Of a DNA stretch of 64,000 nt, positions 14,254 to 26,686 are shown piece by piece. Position numbers and translations under genes: made by a program. The stretch's first letter is position 1. Every line of letters starts with the position of its first letter. The stretch is from Auanema rhodensis (taxonomy: Eukaryota > Nematoda > Chromadorea > Rhabditida > Rhabditidae), in assembly GCA_964057225.1 (NCBI GenBank), contig OZ059899.1, forward strand, positions 8,370,001-8,434,000, read 5' to 3'. A model generated the notes under the pieces. The model saw only the letters and a list, made by a program, of their open reading frames with translations, was not told where the DNA came from and did not search any database.

Positions 14254-14978
14254 GTAAGTAGCATTATTATAATCAATGTAATTGCATTATCGTTGTTGCA
14301 ATATTGTATTTCATCCTTTTATATTATTAAAAAGGGCAATACAACTTTTGTGCTTAGATATGAATCATATTCCGACGAGAGAAGCTCTTGAAAAATCGGA
14401 TATTGGAAAACATTCAAAAATACAGCTATTTAACAGTAACATAGCATGTTACTTTAATCCAAAATGTATAAATGCTAGAAAATTCAAGAATATACCAAAA
14501 TGTTTGAACTATTCCAGTAACAACTAAGTCTACGTTAAACTACTTTTGATATACATCTAAAACAGTGAAAATAAGTTTAGTTCTCTTACTTGATAATCAA
14601 CATTCTTCCAGTTCTTTTGCTTTTCTTACTTCTTCCATTTAGGCAGTTTTTTCAACCTGATGTACAAAGTCTCATTTCATTCACAGTAGAACCTTGAACC
14701 CCTTTTAGAAAGTTTGTTTTTTATTTTTGTTTTCGAAGGGTCTTTGAAACGCTGGATGATCAGATCCGTTCATTAGCTTATCAACCTTAAACCGACTGAT
14801 CAAAATACGTAAGAATATAGTCATGTATTATGTGTATATAGCAAATTATATTAATAATCTTAGAACTTTTGGTTATAATAACGTTTTACAGTTTCTTTCG
14901 CGTGAATAGGTGTCAGCATGAAGGAATACATAATTTATGAACTAAAAAACCAGAGAAGCTCTAAAAAAAGCTCCAGCC

Positions 14979-15041
14979 TATAGTATATATATGTATATAT
15001 AGTATATATATATATATATATATGTATATATACTATATATA
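14979..15041. repeat. AT-rich imperfect palindrome
   Basis: Runs of tagtatata and its complement tatatacta flank a central (AT)n core, so the strand can fold back on itself. It is followed at once by a CA repeat. Probably a microsatellite cluster with no coding role. Confidence 0.7.
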
Positions 15042-15058
15042 ATTTGATTTTTTTTCTT

Positions 15059-15103
15059 ACACACACACACACACACATACACATACATACACGCACATAC
15101 ACG
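15059..15103. repeat. (AC)n / acat microsatellite
   Basis: About eleven perfect ac dinucleotides that decay into acatac and acgcac units. Confidence 0.9.
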
Positions 15104-17321
15104 TAAAGTTAACAGAATGAAATAATAACATATCCTACTATTGAGAGTATATACTATGTAAAAGCAAGAAAAAAAAGAAAAAGAAAATGTCTACTATTCC
15201 CAACAACATTTTTTTTTTTCAAAAAGGAGCTCCTTTCCTTCTCTTTTTTTTGTTCATTTTTTTACTATTTGCTACTGGTAATGAAACGTGAATACGGATT
15301 TCCTCATTACGAGCAAAAATCATATTGGAATAGAGATAGAACTTTAAAGAAGAAACAATAATAATAGTTTCTATATAACTACCACTTGCTTTGAGTTCTA
15401 ATTTTTTTTAATTTCACACTTTTGCATCGATGAAGTTCTATCTTTTTTTGAATCTATGGTATGTTTCAGCTATATGCTGAACCAAGTTGCGTTTTAGAAA
15501 ATTCAACCAAAAAAGGCGGGCATATGAGAGGAAGATAGAGTCGCAGCTAAGTTTAAGGAAGTCATTTCCATTTCCTTAACTTTTCAACCTCTATCATTTC
15601 CCTAAGTCTTTGAGAGAATTTTATTCCTAATTTACTCTCTCGTTATTTCCTCAATATATATAGATAAATGGAAAAATTCATCTTCTCGTTTCACTTTAAA
15701 CATTCAAAACAGTTCAATCTTTTTATTCTTTACCAAATTAAACATTTTATGTGCCAAAAAGGAAGTCTTTCTCGCTTTTTGAATTTAAACTATTCCTTCG
15801 AGAACTAGAAATAAAAAGTATAATTGAAACATTTTATTTTCATTAAATGATAACTATTAATTTAATCTAACTATATGATTCAAATCTTTTTTTTTCTTCT
15901 AAAAATACCACATCAATACAATATATTTTTTTCACATATTTACGTACTTAATGTAGTATTTGTCTCGTTTTTTTCTCATTCATCAATTATTTCATTCAAA
16001 TTAAAAAAAAACTATGTTTTTTTTCGAATCATATATATATATATATATATTTATATAATATCTGTTATGTATGTAGACTCGTGTGTTTATGTTGCTTAGC
16101 ACCTAAGGAAATCTCTTTGGTTTTTTCTGTTCCTACACTTTTCCTCCTCATTTTCTCACTCACTCACTCATATACATATGTATATATGGATGTATATATT
16201 TATTTTATGTCTAACAATATTTAAAAAAATTCTAATAATTTTTATCAAATTCATCTTTTTCTTCTTATACGATCATGCTCTGTATTTGAGTTAGAACTTG
16301 AGATTCAAACGTTCATGAGGAAGAATATGTGTTCACGTGAAAACCCTACCTAGTACACGTAATACATAACTTCAGGTTTTGGTTGTGTATGCAAAGAAAA
16401 TGATTGTGCAATGCTTTTTCTTATTCTTATTCTTATTCTTTCTGTTTTTTCTTCTATCGTTTTCAATCTTTTTCTCTCAATCTCTCTTTATTTTTCATTC
16501 AAGTCTCTCATACACGCCTTTCTTCCAGTCTTCCCTTTAACGATCAATGTAATAGGATAGTCGTGTACCTGTGAGTAATGCTACTTCCCAAAGTGTTCCC
16601 ATATACTACGCACTCTCAAGCTCTATTTTAGTTTCCGCTCTGTCATCAAGAAACAAGAAGTTTAATAAACAAAACTAAACCTAAAAATCTTAAATTTACA
16701 AATATATTTTTTTAATTATTTTATTTTTTATACTGATTTAATCTTATATACCAGTTTGAGTAAACATTTCAATAAGTTAATTTAATAATGTTAAGTTTGA
16801 ATTATACTTTTACCTGAACCAATAACATCAAAAATCAATTCAGTAATTGAAAATATTTTATTAAACTTCTTTGATATAATAGGAAATGTCTGGGGAAGAT
16901 TAGATTTTCGTTACAAAAAAAGAAAAAACATATATAATATTTTGGACTTCCATAAATATCTCTTTTCCTGATAATCTTATGTGAAAAAATTGGATAACTA
17001 TTCCAAATTTATATAAATTGCTTCACGAAATATGCCAGAGAATATTATTCACTTGAGCTATATGTATAAAACGACTTTTTATAGAATCTTCCTAAGAATG
17101 TAGTCATCTTTCTTTAACAGGAAATGTTTTCTTATGATTTTCATTTTGATATATTCGTCTCCTCTATGTTCTTTTCCATATATATATATTTTGAAATTCT
17201 GAATTTTTAAGTTTTTTTCATTGCTGTATGAAAATATAACAAATAAGAAAAATTACGTTGTGAAAATCTATCAAAAACACCGAGCAAAGTTAATGTACAT
17301 ATGTATTATGTGATACTGATT

Positions 17322-17324
<3 letters not shown>

Positions 17325-17375
<51 letters not shown>

Positions 17376-17397
17376 TATATATATAGATATATATATC
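17325..17397. repeat. (AT)n microsatellite upstream of the channel's first exon
   Basis: Alternating AT of about 70 bp with two gatatatata interruptions near the 3' end, about 255 bp before the channel start codon. Confidence 0.95.
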
Positions 17398-17651
17398 ATT
17401 CATATTCCAGAAGTCGTCTGTATATATTTTTTAATTTTGAAATTTGTGGATCGAAATCATGTAAATGACAGAAATATTTTCAAGCTCTAGCTTTAGCTAA
17501 TAGAGACAGAACTATTGTTCAGCTGCTTCTCAATACCTTGCTTTACGAATTTTTTTTTCATTCGGAAACTTAACCGTTTCCATGCAATGTCGTGAAAAAA
17601 GTTTCAAATATTTTTTCTTAACTGCACAACAACCTCAAATTAAACTAAATT

Positions 17652-20600
17652 ATGCGTTACTCTACCATTGGATTCGAAGAACCACGACGATTACCTGGTG
17701 GGTTTAACCAGATTTATATATAATTTTTCAATTTATTGAATAATGGTTTTGATAAAGTAATTCAACTTTTTTAATGATATTTTTTGGTTTTTTTTTCTTC
17801 CCATAATTCACAATTATTTAAATTTATTTTGATGACAGAAAGTGGATAAAATGATATTTTCATATATACATTTTCTGTTTCTGTATGAATAATGTTTATT
17901 TCACCCAATGAGATTAATAAAAGAAAATTTCAAAAGAATATTCAGTTTTTTCGGCAGTGGAATGGATTATTATGAGTTTATTTTTACTATTCCTGAAAGA
18001 TTTATACCTAATTTTTCATGAATTCAAAAGAAAGTATCTATTGAACCAGACCAGTTTTGTTTTCAGGTTTTGTTGAACTACCTAAGTTTGGTCAAAAAGG
18101 TTTTTTTTGGAAAACCCCTTTTTTCAAATAAAATATTCTGTTCATGTTCAGTTTTCAAGCAAAAGCTAAATAATGTGTGATAATGTTCTAAATAAAATCG
18201 AGACAATCTTAAAAAATTCAATTGTTTTTCTTTTGAAAACGTTTTATGATCCAAGCAAAATAAAGAAAAAATAATCATGGAAACTGCTATTTTGTATTCC
18301 AAAAAAGAAAATATTGTTCTAGTATTCAACTTCATATCCTATATTCTAGAATTTTTAAGTTTGAAAAGAAAAGATACAGAGGGATGTAGATATTCGGAAG
18401 CTTTTCGATAAATAAAAGACTTTCTTTTTATTATAATGTGGCCATTTGATACAATTTTTTGTTGTTTATCCTGTTTTTTGAATGTTTGATAATAATAATA
18501 TTCATAAGCGATAACTTTTACAATTGAAAAAATCATGAAATTAAACAAGAAGCTGTAAATGGATTAAATTTGGTTCAGGTATAGGAATTTCATTTAATTA
18601 ATTTAATAAATATTTAATAAATTACATAATTTTTATAAAAATTTGTTCTATAATTGTAAATTTATTTGTAATGTACATGGACTCATTAGATATCTTCTGC
18701 TCGTTCTCATAAATCTTTTGACTGATTGAAGATGTCATTAAACAATTTAACCAATACACACTTTGTTACATTCATTTTTTTTTCAAAATTACAATAGAAC
18801 TTGAACAGAAGAAGTTCTCTCGAGATTATTGGAAAAAAAAATGAACATTATATGAATATATTATAGTCGATGTATGTATCTTTGTCATAGCTTCAAGAAC
18901 TTTATGTCTTTGTTCATTTATTTTTAATAATTGAGTTTGTAATAATATAAGATAAAGTGATTTCAAAGAATATTAATCAATATTCTGTTTTTTTCTGTTA
19001 ATATTATATGTATTTTCAGGTATTCAAATGGATGAACGGGTTGTGTTGAATGTGGGAGGTGTTCGACATGAAACGTATCAAGCAACACTCAAAAAAATTC
19101 CAGCTACACGATTAAGCAGGTTTACAAAATTTTAATAAATATAAAATAAATATAATTAAATTTAACAATTTTAGGCTGACACCTTCATTAGCAAATTTTG
19201 ATCCACTGCTAAATGAATATTTTTTTGATAGGCATCCTGCGGTATTTGCACAGGTTTTTACTAGTTGTTTCCATTCTAAAATATATGCATTACTTGATAC
19301 TATTTGATATCAGAAGCTCTTTCAAAGATCAAAAGTTCATTTTCTTACCATAAAACATTTTTTTCAGGTTCTTAATTACTATAGAACTGGAAAGTTACAT
19401 TATCCGACTGACGTATGCGGCCCATTATTTGAAGAAGAGTTACATTATTGGGGTTTAGATGCATCAGATACTGAGCCATGCTGTTGGATGCAGCTTTTAC
19501 ATGCAAAGTACTATTAAACGTTTCTTTTATTTCTTGTCATTTTACAAAGAAAAAATCCGATAACTTTTAATTGTTTGCTCTTGCTTTAGAGACACACAGG
19601 AGACTTTAGCTGTGCTAGATAGAATGGATGTTGATAATCGAGAAGAAGATCCGCAATTAAGGGAACAAGATGTGATGAAAAAGTTTGGATGGGAAGAAGA
19701 TTATTTCCAAGTAAATTAAAATCATGACAACAATTAATTAATATGTTATATTATTAAGGGAAAACGAACAAAGTGGATGCATCTTAAACCTAGGATATGG
19801 GGATTATTCGATGAACCATACTCATCACAATCAGCAAAAGTATGTGTGATTAGTTTTAGTAAATTAATCTTATTGATACAATATATATTCAGATTATAGC
19901 TGGCATTTCTGTTTTCTTCATATTTATCTCAATTTTATCATTTTGTTTGAAAACACATCCAAGATTTCGTATACCGATTCTGGAAAACGTCAATGGTACA
20001 TACAAGGGACAGTCATATCAGGGAGTACTAAGACAAACAACGGAACCTCATATAGCTTTTAGTCAAGTAATCAATTATTTTTTTTTTAAAATAAATAAAA
20101 TATTAATAAAATATATTTTAGATAGAATTAGTATGTAATATATGGTTTACATTTGAGCTAATTGTTCGATTTGTCTTCTGTCCAAGTCGTTGTGGTTTTT
20201 TAAAATCTCCTTTAAATATTATAGATTTAGTAAGATATCTTTTTTTCTACTTTTAAATTTTCATTTTTATTCTTCAGGTAGCAACTCTTTCATTTTATGC
20301 TGATGCTATTTTCATTCGATTATGGGCAGATGCTCCTAAAGATGTTATGGAATTTCTATCAATGATTCGGCAAGTTCAACAAATTTTCATATGAAGTTAT
20401 ATAGTATATATACCATACATATACATATATGACAAACGAATTCAATACAAATTGACTGAAAATGTTATTTTCAGCATATTCCGATTGTTCAAGTTAACAC
20501 AACATCATAGAGGACTTCAAATTCTCATACATACATTTAGAGCTAGTGCCAAAGAATTAATTCTTTTGGTATGAAAAAGTGGTTTTTTCAATACTTGAAA

Positions 20601-21394
20601 AGTCGAATTTTCAGGTTTTCTTCTTAATTCTTGGTATTGTTATATTTGCTGCCTTGGTTTACTATGCTGAAAAGCTAGAAGTCAATCCTGATAATCAATT
20701 CCAGTCTATACCAATCGGCCTATGGTGGGCTATTTGTACAATGACAACTGTAAGTTTATAGAAATTACTAGCAATAATTAGATTAAAATAATTTGGTATA
20801 GGTTGGATACGGTGACATGACTCCACACACATCGTTTGGCCGACTTGTTGGCTCTCTATGTGCTGTTATGGGTGTACTTACTATAGCTTTACCGGTTCCA
20901 GTTATTGTTTCCAATTTTGCAATGTTCTATTCTCATACTCAAGCTAGGGATAAACTACCAAAAAAGAGAAGACGTGTATTAGGTGTTGACCAGGTATTAC
21001 AAGATATATATTTGAAAATAAACAAATAAACAATTAGATTCGATTACAAGCTAGACGTCATGCACAAGTTATGGATACAAATCCTGTTGGTATACGAAGA
21101 AATAATTTACCTGTGGTTATGGGTATTATTTTAATTAGTAAACACATAATTATTTCTTTAAGCTATTCCAGATCGTTTGAATAGTGATGATTTAGCTGAT
21201 TCACCACCGAAACAAAACTCCCCTCCTTGTTGCAGTGATAAAGAAAAGCTTGTGGAGACGTCATCGAGTAGTAGATTATATTTCTTGGATATATCAAATA
21301 ATATGTAATTTAAGGTTCTGAATCCAATGGAGTTGATACTGTAGTAAAAATGGATGGGCGATCGTTGAATGCAACAACAACCGTAATCGCATAA
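17652..21394 (+). CDS. Shaw/Kv3-type voltage-gated potassium channel alpha subunit
   Basis: Fifteen exons give 543 residues: 17652-17697, 19020-19119, 19175-19253, 19368-19507, 19590-19710, 19759-19839, 19893-20066, 20122-20229, 20278-20369, 20475-20568, 20615-20749, 20802-20993, 21038-21122, 21163-21267 and 21315-21394. The T1 domain starts near residue 21 ([13 protein letters not shown]). S1 lies near 190-208, S2 near 248-266, S3 near 277-295, S4 near 305-322 ([14 protein letters not shown]) and S5 near 340-363. The selectivity filter is TMTTVGYGDM (near 387-396), and S6 has the PVPVIVSN gate. The [10 protein letters not shown] stretch after S6 and the FRASAKEL segment before S5 closely match Drosophila Shaw as I recall it. 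Exon 1 is supported by an exact phase join across a 1.3-kb intron. The intron after exon 9 begins with gc instead of gt. C. elegans homologues would be the egl-36/shw group; which one is not decided here. Confidence 0.95.
20370..20474 (+). other. GC-AG intron in the channel gene
   Basis: The donor reads cg|gcaagt and the acceptor tttcag|c. Only this junction restores MIRIFRLFK of S4. The nearby gt at 20374 would shift the frame. GC-AG introns with a gcaagt donor are a known minor U2-type class. Confidence 0.9.
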
Positions 21395-22033
21395 AATATT
21401 TATTTTATGAAGAAGATGTGATTTTATTGTTATAAAAGGTATGATTTATATAAATTTAATTATAATTCATATCACGTTGTATGTAAAGAATAATATGAAT
21501 AAATCAACCGTTCAGGAAAGCTGCAAAATGCAAATGATGAGAAGTTTACTCGTAACACGTGGAATTGACGCGAAATTCTAATTTCAACACGTTAAATAGA
21601 GAAAAAAAAACTGAAATAGAAGGTTTATATATTTATTACAAATTTATTTACTGTTATTTTTTCTTTGAAATTTATTTAATAATTCATTTATTTTTTTTGT
21701 TTGATAGAAAATGAGAGAGAGAGAGAGAGTATTTAAGAGATTTGAAGAAAAAATATCAATTGATGATTATAATAATAGTGAATACATAATCATGAATGTA
21801 TAGATAGTATAATCAAAATTGCTCAATTTGTCATCAAAATTTTGTGTCTTTTGAACAGATTTCTCAAAAATCATTTTTTTCCTATGAAAAGGTTGTGACT
21901 ATGAATTTCATGAAAAAACTTCTTTCAGTGTCTTTTACTTCATAAAATATCTAAATTGTGATTTTTTAAAAGTTTTATTTGAATAGTAATATATTAAAAT
22001 TAAATTTATTATTACTATTACTATTATTAAATA

Positions 22034-22064
<31 letters not shown>

Positions 22065-22607
22065 ATTTTTTAAATTCTTGTTTGTTTTTTGTATTTAAAA
22101 ATTAGAATAATATTATGCAAACAATCAGAGCATAAACATATCGTTCCGATGGTTCTGAGAGACATTTATTTATTATTAATTTAATTTTTTATCAAACTTA
22201 TTAACATACGACTTCTTTGACCTTTATATTTTTTTAATTTAATTATTTAAGAACAAAATTAATTTCTCATTTGAATTACTTTTTTGCCTTTATTTTACTG
22301 GTAAAACTTCATGTCTCTGAAGTATTTAATGATGATTAACTATTAAAATTGTGTTATATAATACTTCTTTTTATAAATGTATATATGTTTTGTGAGATAA
22401 ATGAAAGATATATGCCATAATTATAATAATTATATCAATTATACTTGAATAAATGGTTTTTTATCATAATATTTCCCGTAACTTTATTAGCAAGATTATA
22501 GCAATTTTTTTGAGCATAAAGTTGAAGAAAAAGTAAAATTACAATAAAAAAACATCTATGCGTTCACATTTTTCTTCTTCCTTCATATAACTTGTGAATG
22601 AGATTCT
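21395..22607. other. 3' intergenic region between convergent channel and MARVEL-like genes
   Basis: Very AT-rich, 1.2 kb, no gene seen. It contains a (ga)n run near 21714-21728 and a short (AT)n near 22029-22056. An aataaa at 21498-21503, about 105 nt after the channel stop, is the best polyadenylation signal for that gene. Confidence 0.6.
21498..21503 (+). terminator. Likely polyadenylation signal of the channel gene
   Basis: AATAAA hexamer about 105 nt downstream of the channel stop codon. No cleavage site data are available. Confidence 0.4.
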
Positions 22608-23319
22608 TTAAAAACGCGAATCAGCATCCCATCGCTTCTTACAATCCCATGCATAAGCAGCTGTTGCCCAAAGTGAAAAGAACTGCAAAAATGAATATAT
22701 TAAAATAGTAATTTAGAATAATAAAAAATCAGGATATGCTGGATGATTTAGTGATAATATATAACAAATTACTGATTTACCATTGGAAGTAGCCAACTAG
22801 CTATGAATTGTGATGTCATAAGTGCCACAAATATAAGAATGGAACTGATAGCATACATCAAAGATGCTAAGGAAGTTAGGAATTTCTCCTAAAAATAGGA
22901 TTGTTATAAATCGTTTTCTCCGAATCTCTCACCAAAAGAGGAAAGTTGTACTTGTAATACGAATCCATGATGCCTAACAAATTGCAGAACGCTAATAAAG
23001 TAGTTGTGACAACAAAGAACACATTGACACATATGATGGAGAAAATTTGGGGAAACGCATGTATTCTAGAATCTTATGATAAAAATCAAAATTTCACTTT
23101 GAAACAATTACCTATATGTGCAATATCCCCACAGTGAATTGGGAAAACAATAGGAATTGAAGAATGCTGTGGCGATTCCAAAGAACTTAAATTGGTAACT
23201 TAGCTTAAATTCAAGGAAAATGATGAACTCACAATTTGAACAAGCTTCAAACGATTGGACCAATCTTCTAAAAATCCCCGATTAAGACGAATTGGAGGTC
23301 CACTATAATCTCCGGACAT
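22608..23319 (-). CDS. Small four-transmembrane protein, MARVEL-like
   Basis: Five minus-strand exons, 23319-23233, 23185-23112, 23065-22933, 22888-22781 and 22682-22608, encode 158 residues. Four hydrophobic segments are visible: around VQIFFGIATAFF (residues 27-45), IICVNVFFVVTTTLLAF (about 64-83), SLMYAISSILIFVALM (about 107-125) and ASWLLPMFFSLWATAAYAW (about 127-147). A Cys-rich loop lies between the first two. The C-terminus is short and charged (DCKKRWDADSRF). Size, helix spacing and the Ala-rich last helix ending in AYAWDCK fit MARVEL/occludin-like vesicle or junction proteins. That is inference from topology; I recognise no specific orthologue. The donor of exon 3 is the gtgaga at 22932, because the earlier gtacaa site shifts the frame into a stop. 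An acceptor-like attcag lies about 10 nt before the ATG. Confidence 0.75.
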
Positions 23320-23529
23320 GTTGAAATCCTGAATGATTCATGAGAATTCAATTTACAATAAAACACATTACTACACAGAGCAGAAATGAAATAAAAACAT
23401 TTTTTTTTCGAAAAAAAAAACAAAAAATTAGAAAATAGTTATGAATGAATACTGAAGCTTCAAATTACGTAGTGTAAGCTTCGGTGAGCTGGTTTGGAAT
23501 ATATGAGAAAATGTGCTTATTTGAAAATG

Positions 23530-23660
23530 GCTATAAGAAGATGAAGAAAGAAGTAGACAGAGAGAAAGAGAAAGAAATAGAGAAAGAAAACAATGAGATG
23601 GAGGGTGAGAACGATTGAGAGAAACAATGAGCTAAGAAGGAAAAAAAACGATCGGATGTC
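23530..23660 (+). repeat. Polypurine (GA-rich) tract
   Basis: A run of about 130 bp dominated by a and g (agaaagagaaagaaatag and similar), about 210 bp upstream of the MARVEL-like gene's start codon. On that gene's coding strand it is a CT-rich tract, a common promoter-proximal element in worms. Its role here is not shown. Confidence 0.6.
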
Positions 23661-25591
23661 ATGAGAAATGGAATTTTCAAAGTTTGGGTATCATAAGGCA
23701 CTTAAGATTGGCTGTTGATCCGTTATTTAAGAAGATGTGAAGACATACGATTCATTTCTTATTTTAGATGATAGACAGCAAGCGGAATTGGATAAGCAAT
23801 GACCAGGAAAAGAGTAATTAAGTAGCTCGAAGATGGTGTGAGTGATGGGAGGAGAATGAGGCTATGCCTTAATGGCCATTATTGAATCTTGATAGGATTT
23901 ACGAAAAATTTTATTAAAATATTATATAATCTATTACTTCTTATAAATAAACAAAAATCTTGATTTATATTATTTTCATATTAATAGTTGTTAAGTTCAT
24001 TTCAAAAGAAATTAAATTAAAAAATTATATTATGATATTATCACAAAGAAACAACTGCAATAATCACTAATAAGTTAATTATATCTATTGATAAGAAATA
24101 TATTTTTGAACAAAAACTTGAAAGATAGGCACGAAGTATCAGAAAATATTTACATGATATGGGTCATATGGTTTTTTTTCTTAAGAAAGTAAAAAAAAGT
24201 AGCTCTTTGATATGAAAAGAGCAACGTTTTCTAAATATTAAGGAAATAATCGATACTGCTTTAGCTAGGTTGAGAAAAAAAGTTGCAAATCACTGTCCAA
24301 GCATCTCATATAACTTCCGGATGCTGATCAGCTATATGCTGAAGTGTATGAAATGAATTTGTAGAGAAAATTATGAATGCGGATATATAAGTATGTACAT
24401 TTACATAGTTTATGTAGGTGCCATAAACTAATGTTCAAAAATACTTAACTATTTGAATAGTTAGAAAAAGAAATCAATATCTATTATATTATTTTGAAAC
24501 CTTATTGCTATCTGTTTTAGGCATGATAAGGACGATAACCCTTAATAGATGAACAGCTGGCAGCTATTATATGCTTCTTGAGCTATAACTGAATTGACCG
24601 AAAAGAATAGGATAAGCATTAGAACGATTATAAAATAATTATTTATATTGATAATTAGATGAAATATTGAATATATGTAACTGATTTATTATTTATATTT
24701 GGTTATAAGAAGATAACCATTTTAAATACATACTATATGATATAAAAATGGTTATTTCACAATGTGAAACATACATACTTCATAAAATAGAACAGAGAAA
24801 TCGCAACAATGTATAAGTATATAGAACCAACGTAGACTATAACTACACATGCATACCTAATAAGCTAAGTTATACACGGCTATGACCATGTATGACCAGA
24901 GGGCAAACTGGCCAAAAGAGGGGGGGCATAAAGATATAGAGTATAAGTAGATAGAGCTCGGAAATATGCGAGAATGAGAGAATAGAATGAGTTCGGAAGA
25001 AAGGATGGGGTCGAGTGGAACAACCTTCATGCTTGATGTTAGTTGGTTGGAAGCTAACCCTGCAACTATTGCTTCCTATAGCTGGTCATAATGAATTAGT
25101 GATGAGCACGTGTATGCAATTTGATGAAACGGACCTCATTTCACATATATGTGTATATATAGTATATATGTATAATCCATAGAATGGCAAGCGTTATAAT
25201 ATAAATTTATGTTAATGGCAGGGAAGAAGCAATTATTTAATTAAATTTCTCAATGTGTTACTACTTTTAATATAATTAGAAAAAAAAGTAGTAAACATAC
25301 ATACATGTATGCAAATGACAGAAATATTATTAATTAAAACTTATGAAGTTTTAAATTTTAAATTTATAACTTTAATTCTTTATTTTTTAAAATTTATATA
25401 TCTTTATATATTTTATTTAATGTTTCGGAAAAAATTATATTTATATTTGAATAAAAAAATATTTATGGAACAGCTCTTATGAATGAATGTAATTAGTAAA
25501 TGAATGATTGAGTGAGAGAACGAATGATAAGAAAAACAAATAAATTACTTTCTAATGATAAAATATTTATTTTATTTACATTAATATATAC

Positions 25592-25597
<6 letters not shown>

Positions 25598-25621
<24 letters not shown>
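25598..25621. repeat. (AAT)n trinucleotide microsatellite
   Basis: About eight perfect ata/aat triplets in an AT-rich surround. Confidence 0.9.
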
Positions 25622-25622
<1 letters not shown>

Positions 25623-25832
25623 TATACATTTTTCAAAATATATAATTATATTCTATTAACATAATATATGAATATAATATTTGTTTTAATTGAAAATGAA
25701 ATGAAAATGATATTTATTAAGAACATAATATCTTGATATTATAAAATATTTTTATATTTGAATCAATACGCAATAAATATGAAAATATACGTCTTCCTTA
25801 TACAAATAGATGACTAAGTTTTATATTTGAAG

Positions 25833-25919
25833 GAAAAAAAGGAAAGATCACCATCTGAATCATATTCAATCATTTGTGAGGTCTTTTCACAGCTTCTTCT
25901 ATCAACAGAGGTCGAACAT
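25833..25919 (+). CDS. Candidate upstream exon of the SLC4 transporter
   Basis: Follows a ttgaag acceptor, keeps one frame open for 29 codons and ends at cat|gtgtaa. The residues include ICEVFSQLLLSTEVEH. Joining in phase 0 to the SLC4 exon gives [14 protein letters not shown], which loosely resembles the F-EL-EL and ETARW-FEE segment at the start of the SLC4 cytoplasmic domain. Base composition is less AT-rich than the flanks. The similarity is weak and the start codon would lie still further upstream, so this is tentative. Confidence 0.3.
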
Positions 25920-26639
25920 GTGTAAATGAATGTGGATGATATATTTCTTTTTATAATCAAACTCAATAAAAATAGTTTTTCTTTGATATGTTTGTCATGA
26001 ATATGTATTATTCAATGATAAATACTATATTTCTTAATATTATTATTATTTTTTGTTATATTCCTTAACAAATTTTCAAATAATAAAAATCAAATAATAA
26101 ACTATCAAAAGTATATTCAATATACGTTCATATAATATGTAATATTATGTTCTGATTAATATTCAGATAAATCTATCAAAAACGTGAATGAAAAATCAAA
26201 ATTGACGTCATAGATACTTATAAATATCATTTACTTATTATTTTCATTTCATTAATAGCATTTGCATTTTATTTCCAAGTAATTTATTTTTACGGAAAAT
26301 TTCCTAATATTGTTAGAATTTAATTAAGATTCATACAAACATAATTTAAGGTATTTCATAAACATACATACATAGATGTATATGCATGAAGTTGAAAACG
26401 TAGCCGTAATTTTCCAAATACTGCAACCTTCCAAACGGAAAGATGATGGAAAAAGAATGATGAATATAAAAAAATATGTAAAACAATGATAATCGTATAA
26501 TCGGATTGATAGTTGATGAGAGTTATATGAAACCTTCTATATACATAGCTATTTTCTACCATTTTATCATTTTAACATAGTTATAAATATATTTTTCATT
26601 TCTTTCTTTAAGGTATTCTATATTTAGATTAGTGATCTT

Positions 26640-26641
<2 letters not shown>

Positions 26642-26676
<35 letters not shown>
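26642..26676. repeat. (AT)n microsatellite abutting an SLC4 splice acceptor
   Basis: About 35 bp of alternating AT directly before the gtaacag acceptor at 26677-26683. It sits where a polypyrimidine tract would be expected. Confidence 0.95.
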
Positions 26677-26679
<3 letters not shown>

Positions 26680-26686
26680 ACAGGAA

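Larger units (their letters stand above)
8410..17651. other. 9.2-kb region without a firm gene, likely channel regulatory sequence
   Basis: Very AT-rich, with frequent T runs and simple repeats. Less AT-rich islands lie at about 8720-9290, 12780-13050 and 13840-14260. The first carries a 40-codon minus-strand frame at 8899-8777 with a hydrophobic start (GLLLLCSYSVII), not otherwise supported. The third carries a candidate alternative first exon for the potassium channel. A three-copy ttctta run lies near 16420 and a short (AT)n near 16029-16050. I recognise no protein domain, RNA gene or transposon here. Position and size fit an extended 5' regulatory region of the channel gene. Confidence 0.45.
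23320..26683. other. Intergenic region between divergent MARVEL-like and SLC4 genes
   Basis: About 3.4 kb, mostly AT-rich. A polypurine stretch near 23530-23660 lies upstream of the MARVEL-like gene. A less AT-rich island at 24850-25140 holds a 34-codon frame starting at 24988 that I could not connect to any gene. An att/aat triplet run lies near 25598-25621. The 5' exons of the SLC4 gene probably fall in this interval; one candidate is listed separately. Confidence 0.5.

Noticed and set aside
13998-14261. 87-codon + strand frame with a hydrophobic start
   Set aside because: The first half is T-rich low-complexity sequence. Only its last part, from the ATG at 14184, has a meaningful donor and is listed as a candidate exon.
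22933-22952. Earlier donor (gtacaa) for exon 3 of the MARVEL-like gene
   Set aside because: Using it puts a stop codon four codons later. The gtgaga donor at 22932 keeps the frame.
24988-25092. 34-codon + strand frame in a less AT-rich island
   Set aside because: No suitable donor in the right phase, no recognisable family and no link to the SLC4 or MARVEL-like gene.
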